Shown: positions 43,700-54,880 of the stretch, piece after piece | Position numbering within the stretch: the stretch's first letter is position 1 | Layout: the number at the start of each line of letters is the position of its first letter | Source of the DNA: Durusdinium trenchii | Taxonomy: Eukaryota > Sar > Dinophyceae > Suessiales > Symbiodiniaceae | Length of the DNA stretch: 64,000 bases | Assembly: GCA_963970005.1 (NCBI GenBank) | Contig: CAXAMN010021984.1 | Location: forward strand, 171,403 to 235,402 | Direction: 5' to 3' | Notes under the pieces: model-generated | Database searches by the model: none | Seen by the model: only the letters and a program-made list of their open reading frames with translations | What the model was told of the DNA's origin: nothing | Translations under genes and position numbers: made by a program

Positions 43700-46190
43700 A
43701 CCCTTCGCAATGCTTTCGGGTAAAAAACACCAAAAAAAAAAACTCCTTTTAACCATAAGGAAAGATTGAACTCTGCCTGTGTCCGAGAGTCCACCGGCAT
43801 GGCGAGCTCCTCGTGAACAGAGTGGTGGGATGTTCCGCAAGGACAAAGACAGGCAGACGTTACAAAACCCGGCCTTGCCATGCTCCAACGCCAGGGCAAA
43901 CGACATAACTCGCTCCAGAATGCGGGCCTCGCCGCAGAAATGACATGCTCAGCAACCCAAACACGTCATACTCCAACTGCATGCGTTCGCGATTTAGTTG
44001 AAATCTTTTGTCATACCTTTTGCCTATAGCCTGCTTTAGCAGGTTAAATTCCTCCTTTATACTGCACGTTGCGGAGTTCTTTCAAAATATAGAAAGCGGC
44101 GCGGCCATTCTACAAGTCGGCAAAAGTCTACAATATCGTTCCAACTTGTGTCGACACCACAATTTTGTGTTTTTGCGTTCCTCTCATTTTTGCACTTCAA
44201 GACAGGCCAGACACACAGGGGCTGTAGACAAGTTTGATGCATGTTTGCTCGCCCTTGGTGGACGAAGAAAAGCGTGCGCAAAGTAGCTATGGAGTCAAGC
44301 TGCTGCTTCTTTGTTCACGAAGCTCTTGGGTTCGGGCTCTGCCAAAGCGAAATCCAGAAGCTGGGCGACCAAATCGAAGATGACCCCCTTCTGGGACACT
44401 GAGATCTCAGGGCAAGTTTGGCAATGTGCACAAGCTGAGCACCGTATGAAGCTGGTCAATCCGCATCAACTTCTTGTCATCAGCTAGACCATTTAGAGAC
44501 ATTGAATTGAACTTTCAATCAAATTGACAGGGACATGTCTGGACCGGTAGTAGTGGTAAGGCTTAGACTTAAACATACTTAAACTTAAACTGTGGAATTG
44601 TCTTTGAACACAAAAGTCTTCCCTTCTGAGCACCAAAGACTGGTTACTTTGTCACTCTGCTAGCCTCTGGCAGCAAGGCTCCCTCACTGCGCTCGAGTAG
44701 CGCACAAAGCCGAGCCTCAAGAATGCATCTTGTCTCGTCTACCTTCACTCCTTCTTCCCTCCTGTTCCTTTCTTTTCCCTTCTAGGCTTTCTCTCTTTTG
44801 ATTCTTCTCGCTTCAGCTTGTCAGCTTTCTTTTTGATACTATCCTCCACCTCTATCCTGGTTTCTTTTCTTGCCTTGTCCATCCTTGTCCAAACACCTTG
44901 CCTGTGAGCGCAGAGCTTCTTCATTCAAGCTTGCCAGGAATCGCAAGTTCTTCACCCGCAACGACACGTGACGTTCCTGCCGCAACTCCAAAGGTGTTCG
45001 GTGTTCTCTTTCAGTCAAAGGCTCTGACACTCAAGTAAGTTGGGCCACAAAGCTACTAGTAGGTGTTGGTTTTTTGGGCCCAACTAGTAGCTTCCTTGAA
45101 GAACCCTCACTTGTGCATCAGAAGAAGCGTTCCACCCGCCCATCTCAGTCCAAGCCTTGACACGCCTGGCAGCAGATTTCAACTGATCCCTGGGCGTTTG
45201 AAGTGCCGGAGTCACAGGTCGAGATTGCGTCCTAGAGCAGTTGAAAATTCTGAAAGCGATGCTGTGCTCAGCTCTGTGTTGGGCTCCTTGGCAGTTCCTG
45301 AGGCCTCTTGGACTCCTTTCGCTCCTTCTGGCTTGCGGAACCTCAAGTAAGCGCTAGCCAAGTCACAGAGGGCCTTTGAGGTCCAAAACCCCGGTATTCG
45401 TCAAATATCAGTACCCTGAGTCTATCTGACTGAGTCAGATGAAAGCTTCACGGTTAAGCCGTTCTGCTTTGAACTTCGATCAAAATCCTCTCCCACGCTC
45501 AAATCCCGAAAAGCCGGCGGTGCACCCAACGAGACAATAACATACACCACACGTTCATCAAAACTGTTGCCTTCAGGGGCAACAAACGGTGCCATGACAT
45601 GTTCGGGATCCTTAGCACCTCCAACTTTGTGTGATCTATCTCGCGGCTTTAATGAGCTTATTGATGAGCTACATGTTTGATCGTAATGACACATCTGTAC
45701 AGGTATGTTAAGTTCTTTGGGCGCAAGCGGTCTTTGTCTCCACCGAAGCGTCCAAGTGCGCAAGACAGGCAGCCGGCAGCCATCATTATGAAGGCACCGA
45801 CCTCTCTTGAACTCGGCACGCTTGCGCCAATCTGCATGACAATATGACAACCATCGTGCACCCCTAACTTGGATGACTCACATCTCTCTGTCTGTAGGCA
45901 AACACAAGTTCCAAGTAAAGATGCTCAAAGAGATGCAACATGCGCACCTCACCAAGGTGCACATTCTTTGTCGATGGTTGCGGCAGCCACCCACGAATAA
46001 GTGTGGAGAGTCGAGAGCCAAAACTCCAGCTGAAAGACCCTCACTGCTTGATCCGCGGTCTTGCTCATTGTTGAGTGATCGCACCAACAAGTGTTCCAAA
46101 TTGCTGCGAAAGAAACGCCAAAACATTTGCCACTAGCTTGAAGACGCCCTCTGGCAAACGCTTGGTACACGAACTGACATTTGATGTGCT
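43700..46190. other. Mostly unassigned; possible exons with GTAAG donors
   Basis: No named gene. On the plus strand two open stretches end at strong-looking donors: ACACTCAA|GTAAGT near 45,033 and AACCTCAA|GTAAGC near 45,350. The second is preceded by SDAVLSSVLGSLAVPEASW. A minus-strand frame at 45,422-45,850 (FVAPEGNSFDERVVYVIVSL) is also protein-like. These cannot be joined into a gene model with confidence. Confidence 0.25.
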
Positions 46191-46195
46191 GCTGA

Positions 46196-46747
46196 TCAGC
46201 TCTCAAGTGGTAGAGGCTGGTAGAGGCATTTGTTCCTATCTGCCCACGTCACAACAAGCAAAACATGCGCTGCATCTGGCAACTTAGAGATCTGCTCCGT
46301 CGAAAGCGGTAACATGTCCAACGAGGCCACGGCAAAAATCGAAACCAAAAAACCGTGTCGTTGAAGTAATGAAATGGCAATCCTTACCAGGCTTTCACGC
46401 AGGCATTACAGCATTACAAGTGGAACTTGAAATAGACGGATTCTGCATTATATAATATATATTCTGAAAATAGTATGGCGTCGTAGAACAAGAATAGCAT
46501 CAACAGCATCGTCTGAAAATAGCAAGTCGAGGGAACAGCATTGCAAGAGTAGCGCTGCCAATTCGACATTTCCAAAAGACATTGTCTCCAAGCAGCAGCT
46601 GCGCGCGTGCACCGCGAAGCGCGTTCAACAGCAAAGCCTTGCCATCCAGCTTGAGGCGTCTGGAGAGGACTGCTGGCAGCGCCTCTGGAGCACCACAGCA
46701 ACAAAGCAACACATCCGAGGCCACGATGACATCAAATTGCTCCACGC
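46196..46747 (-). CDS. Class I methyltransferase-like C-terminal exons
   Basis: On the minus strand an exon follows an AG|G acceptor (GTGAG|GCGTGGAG, start 46,747) and reads EQFDVIVASDVLLCCCGAPE and SRRLKLDGKALLLNALRGAR. The FDVIVASDVL block followed by a leucine-rich strand matches the post-motif II region of METTL21/FAM86-type protein methyltransferases. A second stretch, about 46,425-46,196, reads SLVRIAISLLQRHGFLVSIF then ISKLPDAAHVLLVVTWADRN to a TGA. The R...LL..GF pattern fits the last strands of that fold. The intron between them is not resolved (about 150 nt). The SAM-binding motif I exon was not found, so this is a partial gene or a fragment. Confidence 0.42.
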
Positions 46748-46899
46748 CTCACAGCACTGAAAGTGAAAAACAGCAACACAGCCTGATTTTCCGAAGTTGG
46801 AATATTCTTATCTTTACTCGCAGTGAATTGCAACAGCGGGCAAAACCACACATGCAAAAGCAAAACTCCCCCAACGAAGCTCCAAAACGATCTGCAGAA

Positions 46900-47602
46900 C
46901 CTCTTTCTCTCAGGAGCTTGGAGTTGTGCATGGGTCTTCTGACCCCTGTCGAGTTGAGTTCAAAATCAGGGTGTGTCAGGCAGAGTCTCTCACCCATGCC
47001 TGATCCACCCTTCCTGGCCCCCCAGGGCCGCCTGGCGCCTGGACAGGGCCAGCAGGAGAGGGTCAGTAGGACTCCCACGTCCAGCTCATCAGCTGCTGGC
47101 TTGCACCGGATGGGCTGGGCCACCATGGGGCCCAGGGCCGGACGCTTCAGTGGGCGCTGAGGTGTCTCTTGCCGTTGTTTAGAGAAGGACGGGAGCAGCC
47201 GGCTTGACAGGCATCGCCTGGCGCGTATCCCACCTGTGTAATCCCGGCCCCGTCTCTTCCAGCAAGTCCAACGACTCCATCATGAAGGATGGCGCCGTCA
47301 GGGATCTCGGCGCCACGACCAATGGCCATTGGGCCATCACCGCGGCGGCGGTGTCCTGCTGTACCTTCGCCCGCCCAGAGGCTCCAGCACCTTCAGGTCC
47401 AGCTCCTGCGTGTGGGCGGCCAGTCTGCCGCAGCAGCATCCTCTTCCGCTCTGGTAACGAGGTTGGAGGCCACGTCCGCCTCCTCGTTGTGTGCATCCAT
47501 CCCCGGGCTGGGGACTGTGTCAGCGTCCACGGTCTCTCCCTCAACGACCGCTCCATCAAAAACATCCGCCACAGCAAATCCTATTTCAGTCGGCGAAGCC
47601 AT
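46900..47602 (-). pseudogene. Retroposed cDNA with spliced-leader relic, unassigned protein
   Basis: Downstream of the leader relic (47,670-47,656) a 53-nt 5' UTR-like stretch leads to ATG at 47,602. The frame reads MASPTEIGFAVADVFDGAVV and EEADVASNLVTRAEEDAAAA, with a TGA at about 47,395. Coding-like sequence continues in other frames: ELDLKVLEPLGG, AAAVMAQWPLVVAPRSLTA, then QRQETPQRPLKRPALGPMV and KPAADELDVGVLL. At least two frame changes make it a pseudogene as it stands. No family is recognised. The lack of introns agrees with an mRNA origin. Confidence 0.5.
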
Positions 47603-47655
47603 TGTGTGAACAGATGGGGAGAATGCTTTTTCACAGAATTGCAGACTGCCAATCA

Positions 47656-47670
47656 CTTGAGCCAAAATGG
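47656..47670 (-). other. Relic of the dinoflagellate spliced leader
   Basis: On the minus strand the 15 bases CCATTTTGGCTCAAG equal the 3' end of the dinoflagellate trans-spliced leader. They are followed by a UTR-like stretch and an ATG. Genomic copies of the leader are known marks of mRNAs that were reverse transcribed and reinserted. The chance of a 15-base match in this window is low. The bases beyond the match do not continue the leader; instead they form an 8-bp inverted repeat with it (47,662-47,680). Confidence 0.8.
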
Positions 47671-48600
47671 GACATTTTGGTGACTTTTGTGAACATAAAA
47701 CTTGCACGCGCAAGCTACATGCAAGTGTGAATACATAAACACATCAAAGGTCTTGGTGGAACTGCAGCCATGAGCCTTGATCCACGTTCCAATCCAGGAC
47801 CTCAAAGCTTAGCTCGTTGCGATGACCATGATGCTCCTCAGGCTGCCAGTGATACCAATAAATGGAATCGAGCGCGATGCAAAAAGCGAAAATGTACATG
47901 TATGCATCACGAATCACGCACACATGCTGGGGATTGCAGGTGTCTGACAAAGCGTGTCTGATGCCTTAGTGACTGCGAGCGTCCTCTAAAGCTTTGACCA
48001 AGCGGTTCTCCCCGTCCGTCAACCGAACTTTGGCCCCGCAAGCACAGCAGGTGAGCCCTACCAGCGCCACACCGGCGCCTGCAGCAACATGCGGTGTGTT
48101 GCGATGCGTGGAGCGTTGAAGCAAGGGAGTTGAACTGCAAACAAGCACTTGGCCTGGGCTTATAGATCCTGTAGACTGTGAGTTGTGATTGTGAAGAGCA
48201 ATTGCCCGTTGCCCACTCGACAAACCAGATTTGAAGAATATATTGTATATATGCATTCTGTCGCATCTTTTCGCTTCAGGCCAGCGCTCATCTAAGCGCT
48301 AGTGAAAACATGCTGAAAGCTGCAGCCTTCCACCAAGTCTCGCCTCCACCCAAACTTGCCCAACTTTGCTTGGAGCCCTCTGGGACTCCTGGTGTAGCCG
48401 CCTCTCACAGAAAAAACCTCACCAAGGGCTTTGACATGCCATCGAAAGCTGAGAGAGCTCGGTGTTGTTGAAGGCCACGGCAACGACTTTGGTCAACCGA
48501 TTGGGATAAGGCTCGGCCAGCTTGGTGTACCATATGGTCATTCTGCCCCATCAGGGGCAAATGTGGCTTGTGGCTGAACTGACAGAACCCTCGTCGACTG

Positions 48601-49000
48601 CTATGACATTGGTGTCATACGCGACAAGACAGAGAGGTCCAAGTGAGTTCCCAGGAAGGAAGTGGGCTTCTTCCACCGAGTTCCAAAAGCGCAGTAATGA
48701 ACCGTCTCAAAACTCACGTTTCGTCTTTTCAACAGCCATTTCACAGAGGGACAGAGCAGCCAGATCCTCGACCTAGCTGGGTTTTCCATGGCAAAAGGGA
48801 GAACTGCACAGCTAAAAAACATCAAGCCGCAAACTGGGTGTGTCTTGAGCCTGGTCAGATCGTATTCCGGTCCAAAAGCAATGTCCCAGAGCAAAACTGG
48901 CCATGCGGTCTGCTGCACAATCCTGCGACCCAGGTGCCCCACTGAGGAACTGCGGAGCACTCCCATCCCCCGCTCTGGCGTCTTCTGCTGGCGCCTCTTG
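48601..49000 (-). pseudogene. Methyltransferase-like domain of the retroelement
   Basis: Reads PVLLWDIAFGPEYDLTRLKT (a possible Rossmann first strand), then PFAMENPARSRIWLLCPSVK and VHYCAFGTRWKKPTSFLGT. ENP followed by a Cys-x-Phe-Gly-Thr block is the arrangement seen around motif VI of cytosine-C5 methyltransferase relatives. The PPC motif expected between the first two blocks is lost in a frame-damaged stretch (near 48,820). Inference from motifs only. Confidence 0.5.
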
Positions 49001-49040
49001 GCTCTCTGCTTTCTTTTCTCTGCGGGCACGTTGCTGAGTT

Positions 49041-49840
49041 CTATGTCCCAAGTGAGGAGGGCTTGACTCGGTTTGGCTTGGTCCATACCCCATTTGCCTC
49101 GAACAGCTTGGCCCTCTTGGCAGGTCTGCGTTGCAGGTTGGGCGCTTTGCGCTTTCGTTCCGAAGGTTTGTCCCATGTCACTGTAACGCCCAGCTGTCTG
49201 TGTATCATCCCAAAATCTGTGAACCGGCCTCGCGGGGCAAAACTTCCCCCGCTTGGCCCGTCAGCGGGGTTCCACTCACTGGGTACCCATGGGCAGCGGA
49301 ACAAAGTCCCTGATCCCAAACACAAAGCAGCCGTCTGCTGAACGACCCGTTGGAGCCTAAAACTCTCTGCGCGACCCTCGTCAAAAGAAACAGCAGCTGT
49401 CACGCTATCCGTGAGAACAATGAACTTCTTTCCAAAATTCTTTTGGTTCCTCAAGATATGTCTAACAGCATACTGGGTGGCCCGGGCCTCGTATACAGGC
49501 ATTGTCTCCTCTCTCTGCCAGCGCTTTCGTCCAACAACCTGCCACTGTCGGTCCACAGCGGTGAAAGGCGCCCCCTTGAACTTTAGGGCAGGGTTTGGTT
49601 CTTCATCTTGGGCGCGGTGAACACCTTCAAGCTCCCCTGCAACTTGTACAAAGGTGTGAGGGTTGTTGCATCCATCTTCCTTGAACCTCCATCTCTCAAC
49701 AAAGCGACCCAGTTGCTGCGAAAACTTTGGTCCAATCCGAAGCGTCGACGGCATAGATGGTGTCCCCCCAAACAAGCTTCATGTTGACCCGTATAAGAGG
49801 CGCCAAACCATCCCACTGCCAAAGCTCTTTGCGAACACTT
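49041..49840 (-). pseudogene. RNase H domain of the retroelement
   Basis: Candidate acidic residues appear in order: YAVDASDW (end of the preceding frame, near 49,755), PVYEARATQYAVRHILRNQ, FIVLTDSVTAAVSFDEGRAE and WVPSEWNPADGPSGGSFAP. This is a complete-looking RNase H set. The frame changes once, between the first and second motif. Confidence 0.8.
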
Positions 49841-50107
49841 TTCCACAGGTTCGTACTGCGCGTAAAGTTGCGCTTGATGAAGGTGTAACAATCCCCAAGA
49901 ACTGAAAGGGACTCACGCCGACAAAGTGAGACGAAGGTCATGTGCCCGATCAAGCGTTCCAGTTGCTGGCCACTTGCGCGGCCCCGTCGCAGCAGCTCTC
50001 GTACGCCCAGCCTGCAACGCCACAACCGGCTCAGCGCTGGAGCCAAGAAACCACCGTCCTCGATCTCCCAACCCAGAACCTTGCTGGACCCATCTGCCAT
50101 TTCTATT

Positions 50108-50800
50108 TCATGTACTGTCAGGCCGGCTGCCCGCAATGCTATGACCGCTTTCCAAAACCTCTCTTTGTCGTTGCCAAAAATGTGTAAGTTGTCGACATAC
50201 TGGACATGAAGAAGGGGGAGGTTGACCGTCTCTCAGCCTCTCTGAAGGAAGCAGCCCGGACCTCTCGCAGATCCGTTCACTCATCCTCTGGCGCCACCAC
50301 ATAGCATGAGACCACCCATTGGAATCACTGCGACGCGAGTGTAAACCCATGAGGTGGGTTGTACCTCTGAGCTAGCAATTCCAGACACCCCCAGCTCTCC
50401 AGCTTGCACTTTGCGAAGCCCAAAAAACTTTTGAAGTGTACCTGGCATGGCCATCGTGTAAAAAGCATTCTGAAGGTCAGCGCTGGCAATGTACAACTGG
50501 CCCTGCGGCCTCAACTCCATGCGACTCATGCTCTCACCAGTGGCCAGCTTGATGTCCTTCATTGTTGTGAAATGGCAGTTGCTCCGTCTACAGTCCAGGA
50601 TCATCCGCAGCTTGCCACCTTTCTTCTTCACAAAGAAAATTCGAAAACGCCAACTGTCTCCACCGCTGGCTCCAATCCCAGGGCGATAAGCCCCAGGTCC
50701 AGCCGCTTCAAGAAACCTGCATACTTCTTGCGATCTTTGAATTGCGGGTCTTCCTAGCATTTGTTCAGGCCGCATTGGTCTAAACGCTCGTGAGCTTCTG
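50108..50800 (-). pseudogene. Reverse transcriptase domain of the retroelement
   Basis: Reads IFFVKKKGGKLRMILDCRRS, then LYIASADLQNAFYTMAMPGT (motif A Asp), then, in a shifted frame, VIPMG and WSHAMWWRQRMSERI, then in another frame HVQYVDNLHIFGNDKERFWK (motif C, YVDN). A stop and frame change lie near 50,820-50,630 and again near 50,300. All core polymerase motifs are still readable across frames. Confidence 0.85.
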
Positions 50801-50885
50801 CTATGTCCAGCGTCTGGTGAACGGTGAAATCAATCCACCTCTTGTTGCCCGCCCTCACCCCATAAGCTCTCCAAAGGCACGGGAT

Positions 50886-52242
50886 TCATACCCTCAGACG
50901 GTAATGAGACAAGGTCAGGATTGAAGGATCCAAGGGGGCACGAAGTCGGCAAGTCATCGTACCCCTCAGCAACCCGAAGCTCCTCAAGGGCCTCTGGGCC
51001 AGAAAGCAGAGGTGGAGCCCTGCATGCATCTTCAACAAATTCCAAAAAATGAGCCTGGCCGGAACTGATGGCCCCATTGCTCGACCCGCCATACCTCTTG
51101 TTGTGAGGTCCCCCAGGCTTACCATACATAGTGTTGAGGGCATCCACTGCTCCTTCTCAGTCTCGATCTTGACGTGGCCCAACAGCTGGGGACAAATCAC
51201 CAATGTACTGTATTGTCGTGCGATGCCCCCACACGTGGTCTGCTCTTCTAGACTCAGCCGGCCTCCTACGGCCTTTGCCTCCAAATCCTTTGCCTTTTCA
51301 CTGTAGGAGTATTCGATGGTTTGGAGACGCCTGAATTGTATCTCAATGCTCAACAAATTGTAGGGGTCGAGCTGGTCCACGAGGAGGGTGTGGCGAAGGG
51401 CCATGCTGACCTGGAAATGTTCCTGGATTCCCCAGCTGCTAGCATCAGCCCTTGTGACCTGTCGTAGTCTTTCACGGTGGCCTTCGAAACCCAGGTTCTC
51501 GATGGCCAGGTAGTTGACGCGCCACTTGCTAGTGCGAAGACCCGCCAACTCCCACCTCACCTTTGTCTCAAAGCCCATGGATGCAACCTCCTTCAAGGTC
51601 CTCTCTGGTTGTCCAATGGGGTTCAACTCAACTGGTAGTACCTTGGATCTGACTTGGCTGGCTGCTGCAAAAAGACTAAAATAGTCTTGCCCATCAACAC
51701 ACTGAACAAAAACGCTGACGCCATCCGCCCCAACATGAACAATCTTGCTGTCCTTGGCAAGGGGGTTGGGTACACCAGTGACTTCTTGTCCAAATTGGTG
51801 GGATCCTATCGTCTCTGCAGCCAGACATTTCAGGGTCGGGGTCAATCTTGATGCTCACAGGGGCCCCACCAACAACTGCCGGCGCAACAGCTGCACCGGC
51901 GGCTGCCAAGGCACCGCCTCCACCGCCCATAGCCCGCCTCTCTTCATCGGCTACTCGTCGGCCCTCCTCCCTGAGATTATGCAGGTCGTTTGCAGTCCAA
52001 GCCGGAAGGGGATAGACCTCGGCCGCGTTCACATCTCCAGGCAGAATACCTGCAGCAGGTCTCACATGGAGGGTTCGTACGTCGGGGTTGAGCAGTCCCA
52101 ACTCCTCAGCATAGACATCACGGTCTGGTGTCGCTATGATGTAGATCTCACCGGCCACATGACTTAGCACGAGGCGTTCGTGCCAAAGCCGGGGTCCAGG
52201 TACATCGTACTCCAAAAGGATGTGTCTATTGACCAAAGCCAC
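50886..52242 (-). pseudogene. N-terminal ORF of the retroelement
   Basis: Starts at ATG 52,242: MALVNRHILLEYDVPGPRLW, then EIYIIATPDRDVYAEELGLL and AEVYPLPAWTANDLHNLREE, an Ala/Gly-rich linker and, after a frame change near 51,840, IVHVGADGVSVFVQCVDGQD, WRVNYLAIENLGFEGHRERL and LDPYNLLSIEIQFRRLQTIE. The order is constant enough to be one gag-like or accessory protein, but the domain family is unknown to me. Another change occurs near 51,100. Confidence 0.6.
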
Positions 52243-53289
52243 GCCGGCGTAGTCTCAACTCTGCTAGCTGCCTCTGTGCCAAATCACGCCTTTGAAAAGG
52301 AGAAGCACCTCCTTCTGTCAACGCCTTTAAGCTCTGCCGCCCCCACACACACTAACCAACAACAATGAGACCAGCCAGTAAACTCAACAGCAATGCCAAC
52401 AACTGACTCAAACTCAACTGTCCCTGATCGAAGCCTCCCACCAGCACCTTGGCTTCTGCCTCCGGCTTTCGCCGCGAAGTCCAAGGCTGTCCACCTGAAG
52501 TGGGAGGCTCGTCCTCAGGGTCACGGGATCGCTCGGCCAAAGTGCAACAGAGAGATGTCTTCCTGCAGCCTCTGGGTGTAGTAAAGGTCAACACCAACCA
52601 ATCCCACTAGGGCTACCTGACAAACCAAGGCCAGTCGGTAGCCTAGGGGATAGCCCATGGGCCACGACCGCGCGCCGCCCGGGTTTTTGTCTTGAGCGGC
52701 GAGGGTGGCGGCCATAAACACTTCAAGAAAACCCTTCTGCAAATCCGTGTCTCACCTATGTATATATATATAATAGCAGTTGAAAGCGCTCAACATTTGT
52801 CCGAATGCTTGCAACCCAGACTCCTATCTCGAGTACGTGTTTGCCGCACTGATGGAAAAACTTGTGAATCATGCTCCGACAAAGTCGAATTGATGAGCAG
52901 TTTTGAGAGAGATTCAGCCACTGGCCAAGCACCATAGCCGAAGAGCAGATCACAAGGATCTTCGTCGAGTTCCCAATACTCCACCTGCACAACTCCAAGG
53001 CGCTTGGAATGAGTTTAAGGCATTGCCTTCATCTGGTTGGAGGACACCAAGAATAACTTGCCAATTCTAAACTCTAACAATCAAACTTGAAGCGTGCCGG
53101 GGTGCCTCGATGCCGCGATAGTGAAAGGTCCGACGACCACCAGAAAAAGTCGCGTCTGGCTCTGCCAGCTGATCCAAAAGCTCGGCTGCGGCTGCTGCCA
53201 CCTCGTCATCGCCTAGTGAAAGAAAAGCTGAGCCGCAGCAAGAAAGGAATGAGGACAATTTGGACGAAGATTCTGAAACGGACAGCGAT

Positions 53290-53333
53290 AACAATGGCCT
53301 CCAACCTAAGAGCGATGGCCTCCAACCTATAAG
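53290..53333 (+). repeat. 21-bp dispersed repeat, two units
   Basis: Second site of the ATGGCCTCCAACCTAAGAGC family, in the same orientation as 6,838-6,882. Confidence 0.75.
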
Positions 53334-54784
53334 AACCTAATAAATGAGACGAAATGTGAAGTCTCAAAACGTGTCAAGCAAACTTGGTGCCACAGGTACC
53401 GCTGCAGCATAGAGGACAAAGCAAGTGGCGCTGATGCCGTAGCTCTGGAGCAAACTGAGGCAGCTTTGACTGCAAAGATTGCAATGCTTTCAAAGGTTCT
53501 CCAGATCGATATCTGCAGCATCGTCAAACATAGACCATTGGCAAATGGTCGGTCAACTAGAGCTCACAGGGCAGGCGGTTCGAGCCACGGGTACTGACAA
53601 ACACCTCCAAACAAGCAACACACTAGTTTGTTCTTTCCGAGGGGCTGCTGCTGGTCTTCTCCGTTGGCCGTTCCACATCCTAGGTACAGCACGTTGCTGT
53701 CAATTGATCTGCATCACTTAGGCTTTAATACACCCGTAGACGCTTACCATCTACCACCAATCGTTTCAATGGCTCAGTTTCAAGCATTCGCAGGCATAGG
53801 TTTGTCCTCTGGGAATTGCTGGCGCTTTCGAAGTCGCTCTCGCTCCTAATGGCAGCTGTTTCGACACTCATCAGTGCAACACATCAGTCCAACACTGGTC
53901 AAGAAAAACACATGACTTCTTTTCCATGTGAAAAAAAAGTGTTGAAACGTGCGGTCACTGTGATTGCTCCTTTCGAGCTTCAGCATCCAACATCATTAAG
54001 CCCTTGTGAAGGTCCAAGGTCTGCAGCCAAACCATGAGACACCGGGAGCTTAGGCGCCCCGGTACGCAAAACGCAAAACGTAAGGTTCCGCACGTCTGTA
54101 ATCCAAAACGTGCAGCCCCCCTCCCAAAATCCAGGCCCCATCCAAATACCTATATGCATTTACTGTCCTCGGGTAAATGCATCTGTGTGGTCTGGAGGTC
54201 CACTTTGCGGAAATATGTTCGTCTTTCAATACAGAAGCTATGGGCTACTGCTGGACGCTTTTCTCTCACTCTTGGAAATGCATTTGGGTATGGGGTGCTA
54301 CTGGATGCATTTTTCTGGTTCTTGAAAATGCATTTGGGATGTTTCTGTCTTCAATGGCCTTGTTCTGTTTACGCATGAGGAAGTTCCAAAAACGCATCTG
54401 AGCTCCAAAACGTGGGAACGTACGGCTGGAAACGTGAGTTTTAAAACGCAAGGTTCGATCGCACAAAACGTAAGTAACCAGGCAGCTAAGACCGGGAGAA
54501 ACCACAAGATTCATTCAATGTTGAATGCTGAACCCAAGGTTTATTTGATGCCTTGATGCCTTTAGTTAATTCTATATAGTTAATAGTTGCTTATTGTCTA
54601 TCTTCTTCTGACAAAAAGAGGTTCGCACCTTACTGGCTGATGAAATGGCCTCCTCCGCAGTGCGGCGGGCCACCGAAAAGCTTCGGGCCAAGCGATGTGT
54701 GAAGCCTCGGCCTGAAGCCTTGGAGCCTCAAACATGTGCTTTCACAAATCAAAGAAGGAAAAAGAGGACGATGTTGTTTCTAAT

Positions 54785-54880
54785 GGCTTCTTGCTACTAG
54801 TTACTAGTAGTAAGGCCAGGAGCCCCTAGTAGCGTCCTTGTTCCTAGTAGCGATGCCCTTTGCTCCTAGTAGCTTCTTGT
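54785..54880. repeat. CTAGTAG-type dispersed repeat, cluster 1
   Basis: Repeated words GCTCCTAGTAGC, CCTAGTAGCGATGCC and AGGAGCCCCTAGTAGCGTCC. The same words recur at 55,505-55,605, and a degenerate pair occurs at 45,050-45,090. Confidence 0.75.

Larger units (their letters stand above)
48292..52597 (-). mobile_element. Decayed retroelement: N-terminal ORF, RT, RNase H, methyltransferase-like
   Basis: Minus-strand order is: N-terminal ORF (52,242-50,886), reverse transcriptase (about 50,800-50,130), RNase H (about 49,840-49,250), methyltransferase-like domain (about 49,000-48,600) and a C-terminal tail (about 48,540-48,292). The RT active site is YVDN rather than the VDD of the Copia elements, and RNase H directly follows RT with no integrase between. 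That resembles DIRS-like or other non-Copia elements, but no tyrosine recombinase was recognised. Many frameshifts and stops make it inactive. Terminal repeats were not found. Confidence 0.75.
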
